A stretch of DNA of 64,000 nucleotides from Ptychodera flava (GCF_041260155.1 NC_091928.1:30551388-30615387); one strand, 5' to 3'. Counted from the first letter of the stretch, positions 26,741 to 40,436 are shown. The notes: generated from the letters alone by a model not told the origin. Made by a program: numbers and translations.

Positions 26741-29700
26741 CAGTTAGTCCGTTGGCCAGGTATCGAAATCATCCCTCTAAGGCATTTTACCACTATGATT
26801 TTCTGTTAGCTAGTATTCTCAGCTGTCATAATCTACTTATTTTCCATTTAACTGATGGTGTGTGCGAGTGTAACGACTTGTTTGTGAAGGGCTGTCACGC
26901 CCTCGGTAGTAAAATAGGAATGGGTTAGGGGTAACATATTTACCGCTAGTCGGAAACAAAAACAAAAAAGTACCATAAACAATACATTCTTAGAAAGCCC
27001 AGATATAATCTTTTTACTTTTTTGATAATTATTCGACTTTGGATGGCGCCAATATTCCGTATGTACATGGCGGTCAGCAGCTGAATCATTCACATAACGA
27101 ACGTTGATATGGCCTGAAACTTCGGTAAATTCATTCAAGCAAACTCTTGTTTGATTAAGTTGATAGTTTTCCTTTCTTTTATATTTCGAGTATTTGCCAT
27201 GGCATGACTGAAACGAACCTTGAAACGAAGGCTGTACGTATCTATATTAGTCCGAGCCTGAGCGTGATCTGAGAGCAAACAGATCCGCAGATAATGCGAA
27301 CGATCGCAACCGTTACCAACAAACTCATTATGCAGAGCCATGCCCCAAAACGCCCAACCAAACTTGGCACTAATCATGATCCCAGTCCATTTCGAGCCGG
27401 GCTTTAAGGGAGTGCGGTGGCCTTTGAAAGACCCTTTGGTTTGGTTTTGTACCGTAGTATAGGAAGAAAACCCGACCTATCGTCGTTGCTGTGAATGTTT
27501 GTGTTGTTTTTAGCCTCTTTTTGCCTATTTGAAGAATCCTCTCTGCAGCCTTCCATCCTGCGTTCTGTGTAGCGAGTGTCTTCGATCGCTCTCTTAAGTT
27601 TGTGATGTACAACTGTCTTGAGTCCCGATGCTTTATTGGGTGTAGAGGTAAATAGTTAGAAACAGGGTGATAAATTGGTTGCCGCAGTGTCTTTCCAGGT
27701 GTTGCCACTTTTGAAGGAATTCAATACTCTGTATTTTGGCCTGGTAAGTATTCTTTAAGGTGTACCTGTAGGCTACGTGGTACTGAATAGGGGCCACTTA
27801 GGTTTCAACACATTCGATACTCTTGGCTTTCGCTTATACCCCGTTGTATGAGTAACTGGGATCGGAAATGGGAAAGGCTCAATTAATATCCATCTTTGCT
27901 AATATTAATTCTCGTTTGGCTTACAGATGGCCACCTCTACTTGTTTCGGTGAAAATTTGACTTTCAATTGGACAAAACATTGAGTATGACTTTCTTCTGT
28001 GTGTTATTTAGGCCTATGAAAAATATGAAAATTGCATACATATTGTTGTCAAATATCTCAAATCTTAGATTGTAAGAGATAGGCTTAGGCTTCCCTGTAA
28101 TCATACAAATGAGTTAAATGGGAATTTATTGGAGTAGATTACAGTAATCGAAGAGAATGGTTGACACTATAGAAAGACTTATCTCGGATTGCGGGGACCT
28201 AACTATAAAAGAACAGCACAGAATACTTGCCGGATGTATTGACTGTTCATGTATAGTACAGGCTAGTACAACATGGAATGTAAAACAGACAAATCATAGA
28301 AGTGGCAAATTTCTCAACTTTTCACAAAGTTTATATTCCATCATTACTATCAGGATTAGGATTTTCCCAATCTATAAATAAGCTATTACTTGATTACACC
28401 TTGATTCAGCATGACTAACATTTTGCATTTGCCACACCACCAGCCATGCCCGTCCCTGGGATCGCGAACAATGCCTTTAACGAGCTTTTGAACGCTTTTT
28501 GTGAATTGTGTAAGAATGTCCTCTCTGTGGAGTATAATGTGTGAAGTCGTTGTCTACCTCGCTTGACTCTGATGATTATGTTGACTTATTTTTTCTCAGC
28601 TGCTGGTGGCTGATCTAGCTCGAAAGTTAGATCAATCTAGTCTCTCTGATTCGATCATGCTAGTGGGAATGGTATCTTCAAGCATTGACCCTAAAACGTC
28701 CGTTTGTAGGGTCTTTGCTTCAAAGACGTCAGGGTCTAACATTGGTTAAATGTCATCCATGATAAGAAACTAATGATAGATTCACTCACAAGGCATTTTA
28801 AACATTGAGGTGTCAATGGGAATATAAGCCTTTTTAGTCATTTTCTGAGGTTTGTCTCGCCTTCTTATTGCTTGGTGTAGAGAGTGTTTGTTCGCCTTCT
28901 GTTTACTATTTAGTTGCGTAATTTGAATGCGTTCTGTGACATTTGGCTTTTCGGGTTTTAGTTCCAGAATTATTTTGATATTGAATTTTAGTACCCAGTC
29001 GAAAATGTAATCCTCATTGGGAGTATATAGTGTTCTGCGTTGTAAAATAATTTCGAAAATTTGTTATGATCTCTTGTTTTCTGGTAAGGAAGGTAAGTGT
29101 TGTCGATCCATCTTATCTTATTATGGAGAAGCTATATTGTGGATTAATGGTGATTGGTTTTCAGCGATAAAAGATTCTCTCGTGTTCCCGTGTGGTATGT
29201 ATTAAAGTAACACAATTAATAGTGAGCTCTGATTTGCCCAGACGGTCACGTGACTGTGCATGTATTTACGATATACTGAAAAGTTGGCCATTCCTATCTC
29301 CAAAGTGGGTTTCTTTCACATTGTTTGTATTTTCATCACAAGTTTCATATATACTGATATAATATAGCGATAAAAACCCCTATAAGTTGGGTACACCACT
29401 CGAGCTCGGTTTTGACCATTTCACTCCTTATACAAACGACTGAAGTTTCGTGCGTATATGTTGTTTACCGGTCCAAACCGTGTGGTATCCTTTCAAAGTG
29501 GTGCTTTATTGCCTATATATCTCTCGCGATACAATTAAAGAAAAGGGATTGATTGTTGCTGCTGTCATATCAACTTGGCATGACGACTATGACAGCCAAT
29601 TTAGTGTTTGTGGGTTTGGAATATATAATTCTTGACATATTATAGCTGTTAACTTTCTTTCCCTAATTTGAGTTATTGAAATGAGTAAAACGTCTTTTAT

Positions 29701-30532
29701 TAACCACCATTTTAGCTTTTTAGTGCTATTTAGTGCTATAGAGTATTTTTCTATGTTCCTTTTAACAAGTAAATGTCAGTAAAGTAACACAAACTTTTGA
29801 GTTTAGGCATTGTCACTGCATAATTTTGAGTTTACCCAATCAAGCCATATCTTGTTGGAAAAAAAACTGCGTTAGGTTTCAGAGATATGATATTTATGTG
29901 GCTTCCTTATTCGCTGCGTTTGGTAGGAGAGGAAACATTACCCATACCCCTATCCCTTAAATGTATATTATAGAGGGATGTACGGCATACCATATATTAG
30001 GTAAACAATCGACGCACCCCATAAGTCTCAAGAAGATACACTCTTTTAATGTTTTTTACTTCTCTATTGCATTAAGTTCTTTCAAATGATATATAAATAC
30101 CTTGTAAAAATTGTTTGGAGGAACGTGAACTTAATTATTGGGTTTGAAATTAAGCAAATTTTACAATTTACATTTCATGTCAAATATAAAATCTAATCGA
30201 TGTTTGAATATCGATTTATCCCCATTTAGTTGTATACCAATGGTAAGGGGATTATCTGGGCTTTCTAAGAATGTATTGTTTATGGTACTTCTTGTGTTTG
30301 TTTCCGACTAGCGGTAAATATGTTACCCTAACCCATTCCTATTTTACTACTGAGGGTGTGACAGCCCTTCACAAACAAGTCGTTACACTCTCACACACCA
30401 TCAGTTAAATGGAAAATAAGCAGATTATGACAGCTGAGAATACTAGCTAACAGAAAATCATAGTGGGTAAAATGCCTTAGAGGGGATGATTTCGATACCT
30501 GGCCAACGGACTAACTGTTTTGTGCATATTGT

Positions 30533-31768
30533 TCAAAAAATCACTTAAAATTGACAAAAACTGAAAGGCTTAAGCTTTGTAACTTTCAAATATGCAACTT
30601 TCCCCAATAAAACTATACATGTTTGGAAAGGCCAATTTCAGAGCCTTCAAACAGTATAACATTTATATGGTTTCATAATTCATGGTTCAAGGCAGAACGG
30701 GAAACATTACCCTACCCCTTATATTATAATTTTGTTTAAAAAATCACTTAAAATTGACACAAACTGAAAGGCATAAGCTTTGTAACTTTAAAATATGCAA
30801 CTTTCCCCAACACTGCATGAAAACGCAATAATACAGATAAATTCACATTAATGAGTTGACTGTATTATTGAATAATACGCGTGAATTCAGATGAATCCAC
30901 ATGAATACAGGCTTGCTGAATACAAGCAATGGATTATTAACTGTATTCATCTGTATATGCACTATTCAGCTAAAATACAGGCAAAAATCCATGCAAATAC
31001 AGTAAGTATTATTGGCTTTTTATGCAGTGCAATAAAACTATACATATTTGGAAAGGCCAATCTCAGAGCTTTCAAACAGTATAACATTTATATGGTTTCA
31101 TAATTCATGATTCGAGGCAGAACGGGAAACATTACCCCTACCCCTTATATTATAATTTTGTTTAAAAAATCACTTAAAATTGACACAAACTGAAAGGCAT
31201 AAGCTTTGTAACTTTAAAATATGGACTTTTCCCAATAAAACTATACATGTTTGGAAAGGCCCATTTCAGAGCTTTCAAACAGTATAATATTTATATGGTT
31301 TCATAATTCATGGTTCGAGGCAGAAAGGGAAACATTACCCCTACCCCACATGTTGTAATTTCGTTCTTAAAAAAATCACTTAAAATTGACACAAACTGAA
31401 AGGCATAAGCTTTGTAACTTTAAAATATGGACTTTTCCCAATAAAACTATACATGTTTGGAAAGGCCAATTTCAGAGCTTTCAAACAGTATAACATTTAT
31501 ATGGTTTCATAATTCATGGTTCGAGGCAGAAAGAGAAACATTACCCCTACCCCATATGTTGTAATTTCGTTCTTAAAAAATCACTTGAAATCGACACAAA
31601 CCGAAAGGTTTAAGCTTTGTAACTTTTAAATATGCAACTTTTCCCCATAAATCTATATATTTTTAGAAAGGTCTGATGCAGCACTTTCAAAAAATGTAAC
31701 ATTTTTATGGTTTCATCATTCATGATTCGAAACAGAAAGGGAAACATTACCCCTACCCCTTATGTTAC
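30533..31768 (-). repeat. Tandem array of 204-bp units, right arm (about 5 units)
   Basis: Inverted copies of the left array, with acattacccctacccc near 30709, 31132, 31336, 31540 and 31746. One unit is interrupted by the small element at 30811-31029. Confidence 0.93.
30811..31029. mobile_element. 219-bp MITE with CACTG ends and 3-bp TSD
   Basis: Ends cactgcatgaaaacgcaata and its inverted partner (tattggctttttatgcagtg) pair over about 24 bp. The host unit reads ccccaataaaac elsewhere; here it reads cccCAA, element, CAAtaaaac, so CAA is duplicated. CACTG ends with a 3-bp TSD suggest the CACTA/EnSpm group. Confidence 0.8.
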
Positions 31769-34313
31769 ACACGGATATGTGGCATACCGTGTAATAAGAA
31801 AACAAGCTCATGCACCCACTAAATCTCAAGACACATACTTTTAATGTTGTTTTTCTTGTTTATTGCACTGAGTTCTTCCAAAAAATATATAAATACCTTA
31901 TGAAAAATTGTTTGGGGGAACGGGAACTTAATTATTGGGTGTGAAATTTCGCAAATTTTACGATTTACGGCCAATGACCGATATAAAGTCTAATCGACGT
32001 TCAAATATTAATTAATCCCTATTAAGTTATATATCAATGAAAAGGCCATGATCTTGGCTTTCTAAAAATGTAACGTTTATAGTATTTTATTGTTTCTGTT
32101 TCCGTCGAGCGGTAGATACGTGACCCCTACCCCATTGTTGAAATCCAAGATGGCGGCCAAGATGGCGGCAAAGATGGCGCCAAATGAATCCCATGGGACA
32201 CGATTTGATTTTGGGAACATCAAAATTCATTAAATATAGAACCTAAGGATTACAGAAATATAGGTTAAAAATACATCCATGGGTAGCATGGGAACTCTAC
32301 CTTCCGACCTGACTATATGTGTAAAATGCATGAATATTGTTTACATTTGAATTCTAGTCCGGACCAGAAGTCAGTTTTCAACAATAACAATGCCTTTACA
32401 ATCATAGGGGCTGAGTTGACAAGCTGGATACTGTGTATATCAACATTCTTTTGGGAGAAGAAGAAGGAATTATGGTTCCCATTCATTATAAAAATGGTGA
32501 AATTATCATCAAAAGTTAGCAGCACTGGGGCTTTAATAAAACTCCTGTTTACATTTTTTCGTCTCTAAATCTGTTCCTCAGTGTTAGTCTTACTTATAAT
32601 TTCTATTGCCAAAATTTCAGCTCCACACAACAAGATTGGAGAAATTAGTTGATCACCATGTTAAACATAAAGTGGTACTGAAATGTTTGGTAGTTCAAAA
32701 CCAGTGCGTGTACAAACCGTCAATGTCTTTTCAGTATGGCATGGTTTGTTGTGACGTTTTGGAAATAAATCCCTCCGACATAACAAAATTTATGGATGCA
32801 TGTGGATAAGATGTTACCCTTTGACTATAAATTTTCTGTAGCTCTTGTTAAGATTATTGTTTACCGAGTCTCTGGATTATCAGCAAAGTGAATAATTTTT
32901 GGTATATCGTCAAACGTATAGGTTTATCCAATCCATATGGTTTCCAAATATCGATGGAGGGTCACACAGAACTCTGTTGAATAAGGGAATTTACATGTTA
33001 CACCTTCGTTAATATCATCTGTTGAATGAAATCCCTCAGTTATACCAATACGTACTCTACTTCTGATCACTGTACATTCATTAGATAATGTAAACATCAT
33101 TTAAAAAAAAATTCTGCAATTTTAGAATTAAGGCGTCCCCCCCCCCTAGAGGCAACAAATTAATTTTACCTATCAAATGAATAGGGAGGACAAGTTGCAC
33201 AGACTTAGGCACATGTTGCACAAATATTAGTTGTCCCTCATCATAGTAGCGTCAAATTAAATTTTGAAGAAGAATTCCTTAACTTAGTCTTCGGAGATTC
33301 TTCTTTTATTGATTGATCAGCAGCGGTATAGGGATTTGATGGAAACGTTTCAGGTAACAGAAAGTGGTGACATGCGAGAGAGGCACTGTTGACAGTCTTT
33401 TCACATAGCCAACCATGCCACGGATTTATTCAATTAAATCAATTTGTGACATATTGTTTTTGGATGTATGAATGAGGGAGTCATCTTGTGAAATGTTGTT
33501 GAGGTCACTTCTGCCAGGGTATTAAAAGAGGTAAAGCGTAGTTTTCAGGAACCTTGTAAAACAAGAAAAAACAATTACGACCCGGTAAGTTAAAAATGAC
33601 AGGGTTTCTAACCATTGGTTTGTTCTCGTTATCTAAATTGGCCTACATGCTGTCCTTGCCGATTTTTCAACCCACGACTCTTTCTGATTATGGAAATACA
33701 CGACATGGGTCATGCTCTTTAATAATATGGTTTATGTTTCTTATAGAGACAGTTATGTCAGAAACTTTGCTAAGTGTATACACCAAATGTATATCAGAAG
33801 GAGAAATGTAATTTCAAACACTTAATGTACTTTCTTTATGAATTTTGCTATACTGTAAAATATGTTATTTAAACGCACACTGTGGTTAGTTCAATTTATA
33901 GGAATAAGTGACTCATAAGCTGACAACTCGGCTGGGGTTTCAAACAAATTTATTGTACTTTTTCAAAATAAGAATCTTGTGTTGTATATGAAACCGTGTC
34001 ATTATAATAAAATATTATCTATCTATCTATCTTTAGATATGATTTATACTTTTTAACCCACAATAACCGTACACAGCCTGCCCATCCTCAAAGTCACGGG
34101 TGCTCTCTACGCTGCCTCGATAATCTATCGAAATCCGAAGGCTGAACCTTGCCAGTAGCTTACAGAATGGACGATTGGCGAAATAAGATTGGCTGGTCGA
34201 TAATACCTTTAAAAGTTCATATCTTTTCACTGATAACTGCTCTTGTGAGCTTATGCACTGTATCTTAAAAAAGAACTTTGTGATATTCTTTGGTGTACAA
34301 AATATAACGGAGG

Positions 34314-34718
34314 CTATTTAGACTTTATGACGACAATTTCAATTTCATCATCACTCATATAACGCCGGCCATTCTCTTCGCTTGAATTTTCCTTCACAAA
34401 ATCTAAAACCTTCGTCAACAAATCTTTGGAACTGTGTTTCCGGAAGTTTTTTTCTCTGCACAAGAAAATCAAGGATCATATTTCCCAGCGGTGAAGTTTC
34501 GTCAAACTCTTCCGCTACGTCGATGGTGCCCTCTCGCACGTAGACATGGTAGTCCAGTCCCTTTGTCTTCATGTAAGATGTTATGTCATGAGATGTGAGG
34601 AGGCCTGTTCTGTGTCCTTCCCAATCTCTGTATTTAGCAATCAGCTTGCCACAAACACCTGTGGAGTAAAGAATATCCCAGGAATGAAAAAGCATACAAC
34701 ACATAGAACAACTTATAA

Positions 34719-34778
<60 letters not shown>

Positions 34779-35011
34779 AATTAAGTATACAGATGACCTC
34801 GTGAAAAATTACAGTGCTCAATGCTAAAGCAGAGCGTTATAAATAATACTAGTAATACAAGTTACTTCAAGTACAAAGTAATGATATCTGTTACTTAAGT
34901 TTCATGCATTCCGGATGCAATCATCAGACAGATGAAGTGATCTGTCTGATGATTGCAAGATGCATGAAACTTAAGTAACAGATATTATTACTTTGTAATT
35001 GAATTAATTTG

Positions 35012-35103
<92 letters not shown>

Positions 35104-36596
35104 CACAGAGAGACATAGGGACAAGTAAACAGACAGACAGACAGACAGACAGACAGAGAAAGACAGGCAATCAGAGAGAGAATCAAATGATAAAGATAAC
35201 ACTTTGATACTACGATTGTTTTGGTGTCAGTGACGTATAATGATCTTTTTCCTGAAATCGATTAGATACATTTTTGACGAAAAAAATTAAAAATCAATAA
35301 GTGACGAGAACTTTTATGTTTTAAACCTTCATGGATCATTTTTCTCTATACGAATTAACCGTGTGATAAAAGTCAAATGGGTAAAAATATCTAACGATAC
35401 ACAGTGAACAATAGAAGACAATACTTACTTTCTCCACTAGACATCGCGTTAGTCATCGCTCCTCCCGGCAAAAGCAGATCGTAAAATTTGTCTACAGCGC
35501 ATGTCCAGTCATCTATATAATAAAGACCATTTACGCACACCAAGAGATGGAATTTGTGGTCGTTCTGTCTATTCGCCATGTATCCTTCAAATGTGTCTCC
35601 AAACCAATTGATAGATAGGTTAGGGTATTCAGCCATCATATTTCGGGCATCGGCTTTGAATTTTTCGAGCTGTTCTCTGACGGGTTCTACAATCTCGACG
35701 TCAAAGTTAGGTGGCGGTAATACTTTCACTAGTGTCTCTATAATCTTCATCTCTTTCCGTCCTGTACAGAGACGGACGATAAAAGGACAGGTTTTATAAT
35801 ATTCGATGCATCATGTTGTCGCTCATAAAAGTTTGAATGTGCACACGATATGTTAAACGTTATTTGTCCGTACAAGGTAGTGCATTTCGACAGAATGAGA
35901 GAAAATCTTGAATGCACCGAATAAATATCGTTTAAATTCTGTCTCATTTCCTGAAATTAGAGTGTTTCAGGCTGACTAAAATGTCTGTACAAGACACTTA
36001 GTGTCCACCCTATTATATGCCATGGAATTGCATTCAGTGCCAAGGTCAACCCGTCCGAATAAATGTGGTAGCTCTCATTTCGAAAAAAGTGTCATTATGA
36101 TTATATTGAAAATAATAAGCACGTTGTTCGAGCTTTGGTCCGAAATGGAAAAGATGGCAGTACTAATTGCACCCCAGTGATTTTAAACACGGTTGTACTC
36201 GCCGATATTCAGTTCAATACTTGAGATTTCGTACAACTAGAGTTCAGTAGACCAATAATATTTAGAGCTACGTTCAACACAAGTGCAAAACTGCTTTTCT
36301 CCTATACGTCAGGGATTTGTTAAACACAGTGAGCCATATTTTGTAATGTAATATTACGTGCAGAAATTTCTGCGACGTTCTACATTGAAACGGGTACCTT
36401 GTCCAGCCGCAACTGCCAACATCCGAACATCATGATCAGCTTGAACGACTCCTCTGTTCGACAATCCCTTGATGGTCGTTTCCCATTCTGTCTTCCACTG
36501 TTTGTCAGTTACAGCGGTCGATCTCTGTCGGTAAACCTTGTAAGTTTCGAAATAGTTGTCATGATCACTGTAGAGACGTTGAAGGTAAGACGCCAT
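34314..36596 (-). CDS. Histamine N-methyltransferase-like, copy B, 3 exons, shifted C terminus
   Basis: Exons 36596-36398, 35761-35429 and 34658-34314 mirror copy A, with the same splice phases. Exon 1 reads MASYLQRLYSDHDNYFETY and ends LAVAAGQG; exon 2 carries [15 protein letters not shown] and [18 protein letters not shown]. Exon 2 is three codons shorter than in A (YMANRQNDHKF). In exon 3 a run of seven T (34447-34453; seven A in gene sense), where six would keep frame, shifts the last third. As read, the protein ends at the TGA at 34351-34353 with an unrelated tail; the other frame keeps the family's ending ([10 protein letters not shown], stop at 34314-34316). Exon length is exactly one more than copy A. 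Either a young lesion or a homopolymer sequence error. Role as for copy A. Confidence 0.8.
34722..34773. repeat. (TA)n microsatellite, HNMT-B intron 2
   Basis: TA array next to the exon 3 acceptor, the counterpart of 18533-18620. Confidence 0.95.
34872..34997. repeat. Near-perfect palindrome in HNMT-B intron 2
   Basis: tacaaagtaatgatatctgt at 34872 pairs with its complement ending at 34997. Arms of about 55-60 bp include gcaatcatcagacagat. It would form a long hairpin in DNA or pre-mRNA. Lies between two TA arrays. Confidence 0.9.
35017..35101. repeat. (TA)n microsatellite
   Basis: Pure TA array followed by a short CAGA array (35125-35157), in HNMT-B intron 2, the counterpart of 18920-18966. 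Confidence 0.95.
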
Positions 36597-38705
36597 GCTT
36601 GTTTTTTTCAAGTCTATCATCAAAAATCATACACAAGATACAATGTATCCGCTGTGTTTCGTCTCTTTGCAATAATCCCTATCAAAGATAACTTTACAAA
36701 GTGCTCACTTTTTGTCATTTTCTAAAGGATGATAAGTAACATGACATGTCGTTATGCGTTTTGATTAAAGTGTTTCTGTTTTCATAGAACGTGTAACCAT
36801 GGTAACTTGAGTGATATTTCTGAACAGTCACAAATAATTTAACAGATGAGACGGCGAATCAATTATCGAAACGACTAATGATCGACAGATGTTGTTCAAT
36901 AAAACATAGACACCCTTGTCCTTGACAAGGATGAATCTTTGGCAGATTTGCTAGGCTCTCTGTTAAAAGAAAATGTTACTATTAAAATTATTACAATGAT
37001 GACGATACTGCGGAATACTTTTGATACTTTTCAGCGTGGCCAAATCTGTCTGAAAATTAAGATCACAACTCTGTTCTATATCATTTCATCTTTCCATCCT
37101 CAAACCAGCAAGGTCTATGGGGGATAGATATTTGGTTATAATTTATTGGACGATGTTTTGATTGGTACAATTTGAAATTACCATTCTAAAAGACAAAGTA
37201 TCATCAAATTGTTGAGTAGCTGGCATTTGACCATACAATACTCAATGCTTATGAGTGCAAAAGCATACTTCTTAATTTATCTTAAATTTCAGATACAGCA
37301 TGGTATTATGTCTAACGTTGACAACGGGTTTAATATGTTCAAATTCTTAAATAGTTACTTATTGCTTTCTAGCATAATTGTTTTAGGAAAAAGAAGTGAA
37401 ATATAAAAATGAAAATAATGACTAATTTTCTTGTTACTCTACTCGAGTGTTGAAACTTTTAGGATCGCCTAATTGTGGCAACTAGCAATTTTGTTTTTTT
37501 TTCATACACCAACACTTGAATAAAAGAAGTTTGGTCAACCACCAGTGGCTCCGGTCATGTACGCTAAGGCGTGAAGGACCATGCATGACTATGTAAACTC
37601 ACTGAAATGCTAAATGGCAAGGTCATAAGATGCAGGAGCCCTTTGTTGTTCATTCATGGGTAATCATATGCATATAGCACACCGTACCATTTTACAGGGT
37701 CGTACGACAGTGGAGAAAAGATGAATCGCCTTCAAACGCCTATATCTACCTCGCTGTTGAAGACGGCAGCATTTGCTCCGGACTGATATGTATAATTTAA
37801 CTTCGAAACTAAGTTTGTTACAGTGACTGTCAAAACAGTGTTAGCACACGACTTCTTCTTCAAATTTAAAATCTGACTTTCCAAAGGTAACATTATGAAG
37901 GTCGATATATGTTGACCTCAGATTATGAACGCATACCGATTGCTTTTGATCACACTAAACATACACAGAGCATAAGTGTTACGCTAGTATTTGCAAATGC
38001 GGCATATAGCCGTTTTAAGAAAGGTTCATCTTTCGGAATTCGTATAACTCGTTTAACATACCTACTAGTGTTCGCCTCTCTTGTTTGAAGGGCGAGTGCC
38101 ACGACGCAATATACTCAGATGCAAAACGTTCGACGGCTACACTCTCTCGGCCAATCCGCCGTTTGATGGCGCTGCTTCTGGTGATTTGTCATGTTTTACA
38201 GATGTCACTTGCATGCTAGTTACTACATAGACTCTTGAGCGAGAGGACCATAGACAGCACAGATCGCGTAAATAAAACATAACATTCAATGAGTAAGTAG
38301 TGCCAGTTTGCCACAATTAAACTGATACAGTTTTTCAAATGACACGAGGAAATTACACTCTCGTACAATTATTGTAAAACCTTGTCATGTCGCACGGCTA
38401 AGATGGTATCAATCAGTATTGAACCTACATCTTTGAACTATGGCGCATTTGCGCCTTCTGAATTTTTATGTATTGATAATGTCAGTTTTATTAGGCATCA
38501 TAACAATGAAGTGTTACAACTTACACTGTGCGTTGTTTTTGTTACTGTAGCCACAATGTTCTGGCTTAAGAAATGTATAAAGCAAATCAAACAATTTTTG
38601 GACACTGTAATCGGACTTTATTATTCTTGTAGTGAAAGCAATCTAATATATCGAGACTAAATTATTAATAAAACATTGTGTTTACATTGTTTCAGTGGTA
38701 ACTCC

Positions 38706-39496
38706 CGTGGTACTCATACAGACAGCTCAAAATTTCTACGACTCTCTTTGTTAACCCCAATGAAAAACTTCAAGTCTCTTTTTGCTCAATAAGGTAAAGT
38801 TAAGAAGAATTTTCTTCACAGGTTTAAAATTCGAATTGAGTCTATTAAGCTGTTGAGCTCAGACTCTCCCGAACTCTTACCCTGACTGGCATCTTTCCGT
38901 CTGCAGGGAGTTCAGTAGTAGCTTGTAAAAATATATCTTAGCCAATGCAGACCGCCTAGACTACAACGAACGGAGGATCCTGCACTAATTTACGAAGCTA
39001 TGTCTATCCTTACACTGCATCAAAATGTGATGTTGTAACAAAGCTGACCGAGTGCGTGACTACGGGGAGTAGATTTTAAAAGTCATTAGTGGAGGTGAGA
39101 AATATTCTTTGATTATGATTTTATTAATGTGACTATTAAAACTTGACTGACAAATTATTTACAAATAATCATTTAAGATACGGCTGATGAACGAACATTC
39201 CACCCATCTAATTTTTCACAGAAAAAATGTACACAATATGAAATCTCATATATATATTCGTTATGCCTCAAGTCCTTTTATTTTTCACTAATATATAGAA
39301 GTGTTTTTCCACGTTCCTAATGTGCCCAATATCGTTGTGGTGATGTCAAACTGTTGCTTGCTTTCCAAAAGACTTGTAACGCGATTTCTCAGAGTTGTCA
39401 AATGCAATAATTTGGTTAGCATTACTTGGCAATGTTTTATTGCACATCAGTAATTGGGACACGTTCTAGTTAGAATTTCTGTGATTAGGGGAACTT
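38706..39496. other. Unique intergenic sequence
   Basis: No domain, RNA gene or repeat recognised. Confidence 0.4.
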
Positions 39497-40436
39497 AACA
39501 TTGTTATTGTGACATTACATTAGGGTTGACATTTAAATCATCATCATGAGCAGGGCATTATAATCAATAGAAGTTTTAGTAAACATTGTTATTGTGACAT
39601 TACATTAGGGTTGACGTTTAAATCATCATCATGAGCAGGGCATTATAATCAATAGAAGTTTTAGTAAACATTGTTATTGTGACATTACATTAGGGTTGAC
39701 ATTTAAATCATCATCATGAGCAGGGCATTATAATCAATAGAAGTTTTAGTAAACATTGTTATTGTGACATTACATTAGGGTTGACATTTAAATCATCATC
39801 ATGAGCAGGGCATTATAATCAATAGAAGTTTTAGTAAACATTGTTATTGTGACATTACATTAGGGTTGACATTTAAATCATCATCATGAGCAGGGCATTA
39901 TAATCAATAGAATTTTAGTAAACATTGTTATTGTGACATTACATTACATTAGGGTTGACATTTAAATCATCATCATGAGCAGGGCATTATAATCAATACA
40001 AGTTTTAGTAAACATTGTTATTGTGACATTACATTAGGGTTGACATTTAAATCATCATCATGAGCAGGGCATTATAATCAATACAAGTTTAGTAAACATT
40101 GTTATTGTGACATTACATTAGGGTTGACATTTAAATCATCATCATGAGCAGGGCATTATAATCAATAGAAGTTTTAGTAAACATTGTTATTGTGACATTA
40201 CATTAGGGTTGACATTTAAATCATCATCATGAGCAGGGCATTATAATCAATAGAAGTTTTAGTAAACATTGTTATTGTGACATTACATTAGGGTTGACAT
40301 TTAAATCATCATCATGAGCAGGGCATTATAATCAATAGAAGTTTTAGTAAACATTGTTATTGTGACATTACATTAGGGTTGACATTTAAATCATCATCAT
40401 GAGCAGGGTATTAAAATCAATAGAAGTTTTAGTAAA
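39497..40436. repeat. 85-bp minisatellite, about 11 units
   Basis: Units start aacattgttattgtgacatt at 39497, 39582, 39667, 39752 and 39837, and continue to about 40436. They are almost identical; one unit has an acatt insertion and some lack a T. No spacer/repeat alternation, so not CRISPR. Confidence 0.97.

Larger units (their letters stand above)
24421..32536. mobile_element. 8.1-kb TTAA-flanked inverted-repeat element (piggyBac-type target)
   Basis: The ends are perfect inverted repeats: TTAAAGCCCCAGTGCTGCTA at 24421 and its complement ending at 32536. TTAA is present once at the empty site in duplicon B (38665-38668) and at both ends here, so TTAA is the target-site duplication, a piggyBac hallmark. 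Long arms follow: about 700 bp of subterminal sequence, then tandem arrays of a 204-bp unit in opposite orientation (25113-26740 and 30533-31768), then further inverted sequence to about 26985/30240. The loop (27.0-29.9 kb) has only short unsupported frames and no transposase I recognise, so it looks non-autonomous. Confidence 0.85.
32567..38705. repeat. Segmental duplicon B
   Basis: Co-linear partner of 16417-24424 plus 32537-32566. The start matches aaatttgttct/aaatctgttcc. The end contains ttaataaaac...gtttacatt, which also follows the 8.1-kb element, so the two copies are head to tail. Confidence 0.88.

Noticed and set aside
27135-27708. Minus-strand frames in the loop of the 8.1-kb element as a transposase
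   Set aside because: Short, overlapping and without any DDE or zinc-finger motif I can recognise.
38382-38660. 92-codon frame with a hydrophobic stretch
   Set aside because: The paralogous sequence in duplicon A has early stops, so no coding conservation.
39497-40436. CRISPR-like periodic repeat
   Set aside because: Units are contiguous and near-identical with no unique spacers, and the host is an animal; a minisatellite.
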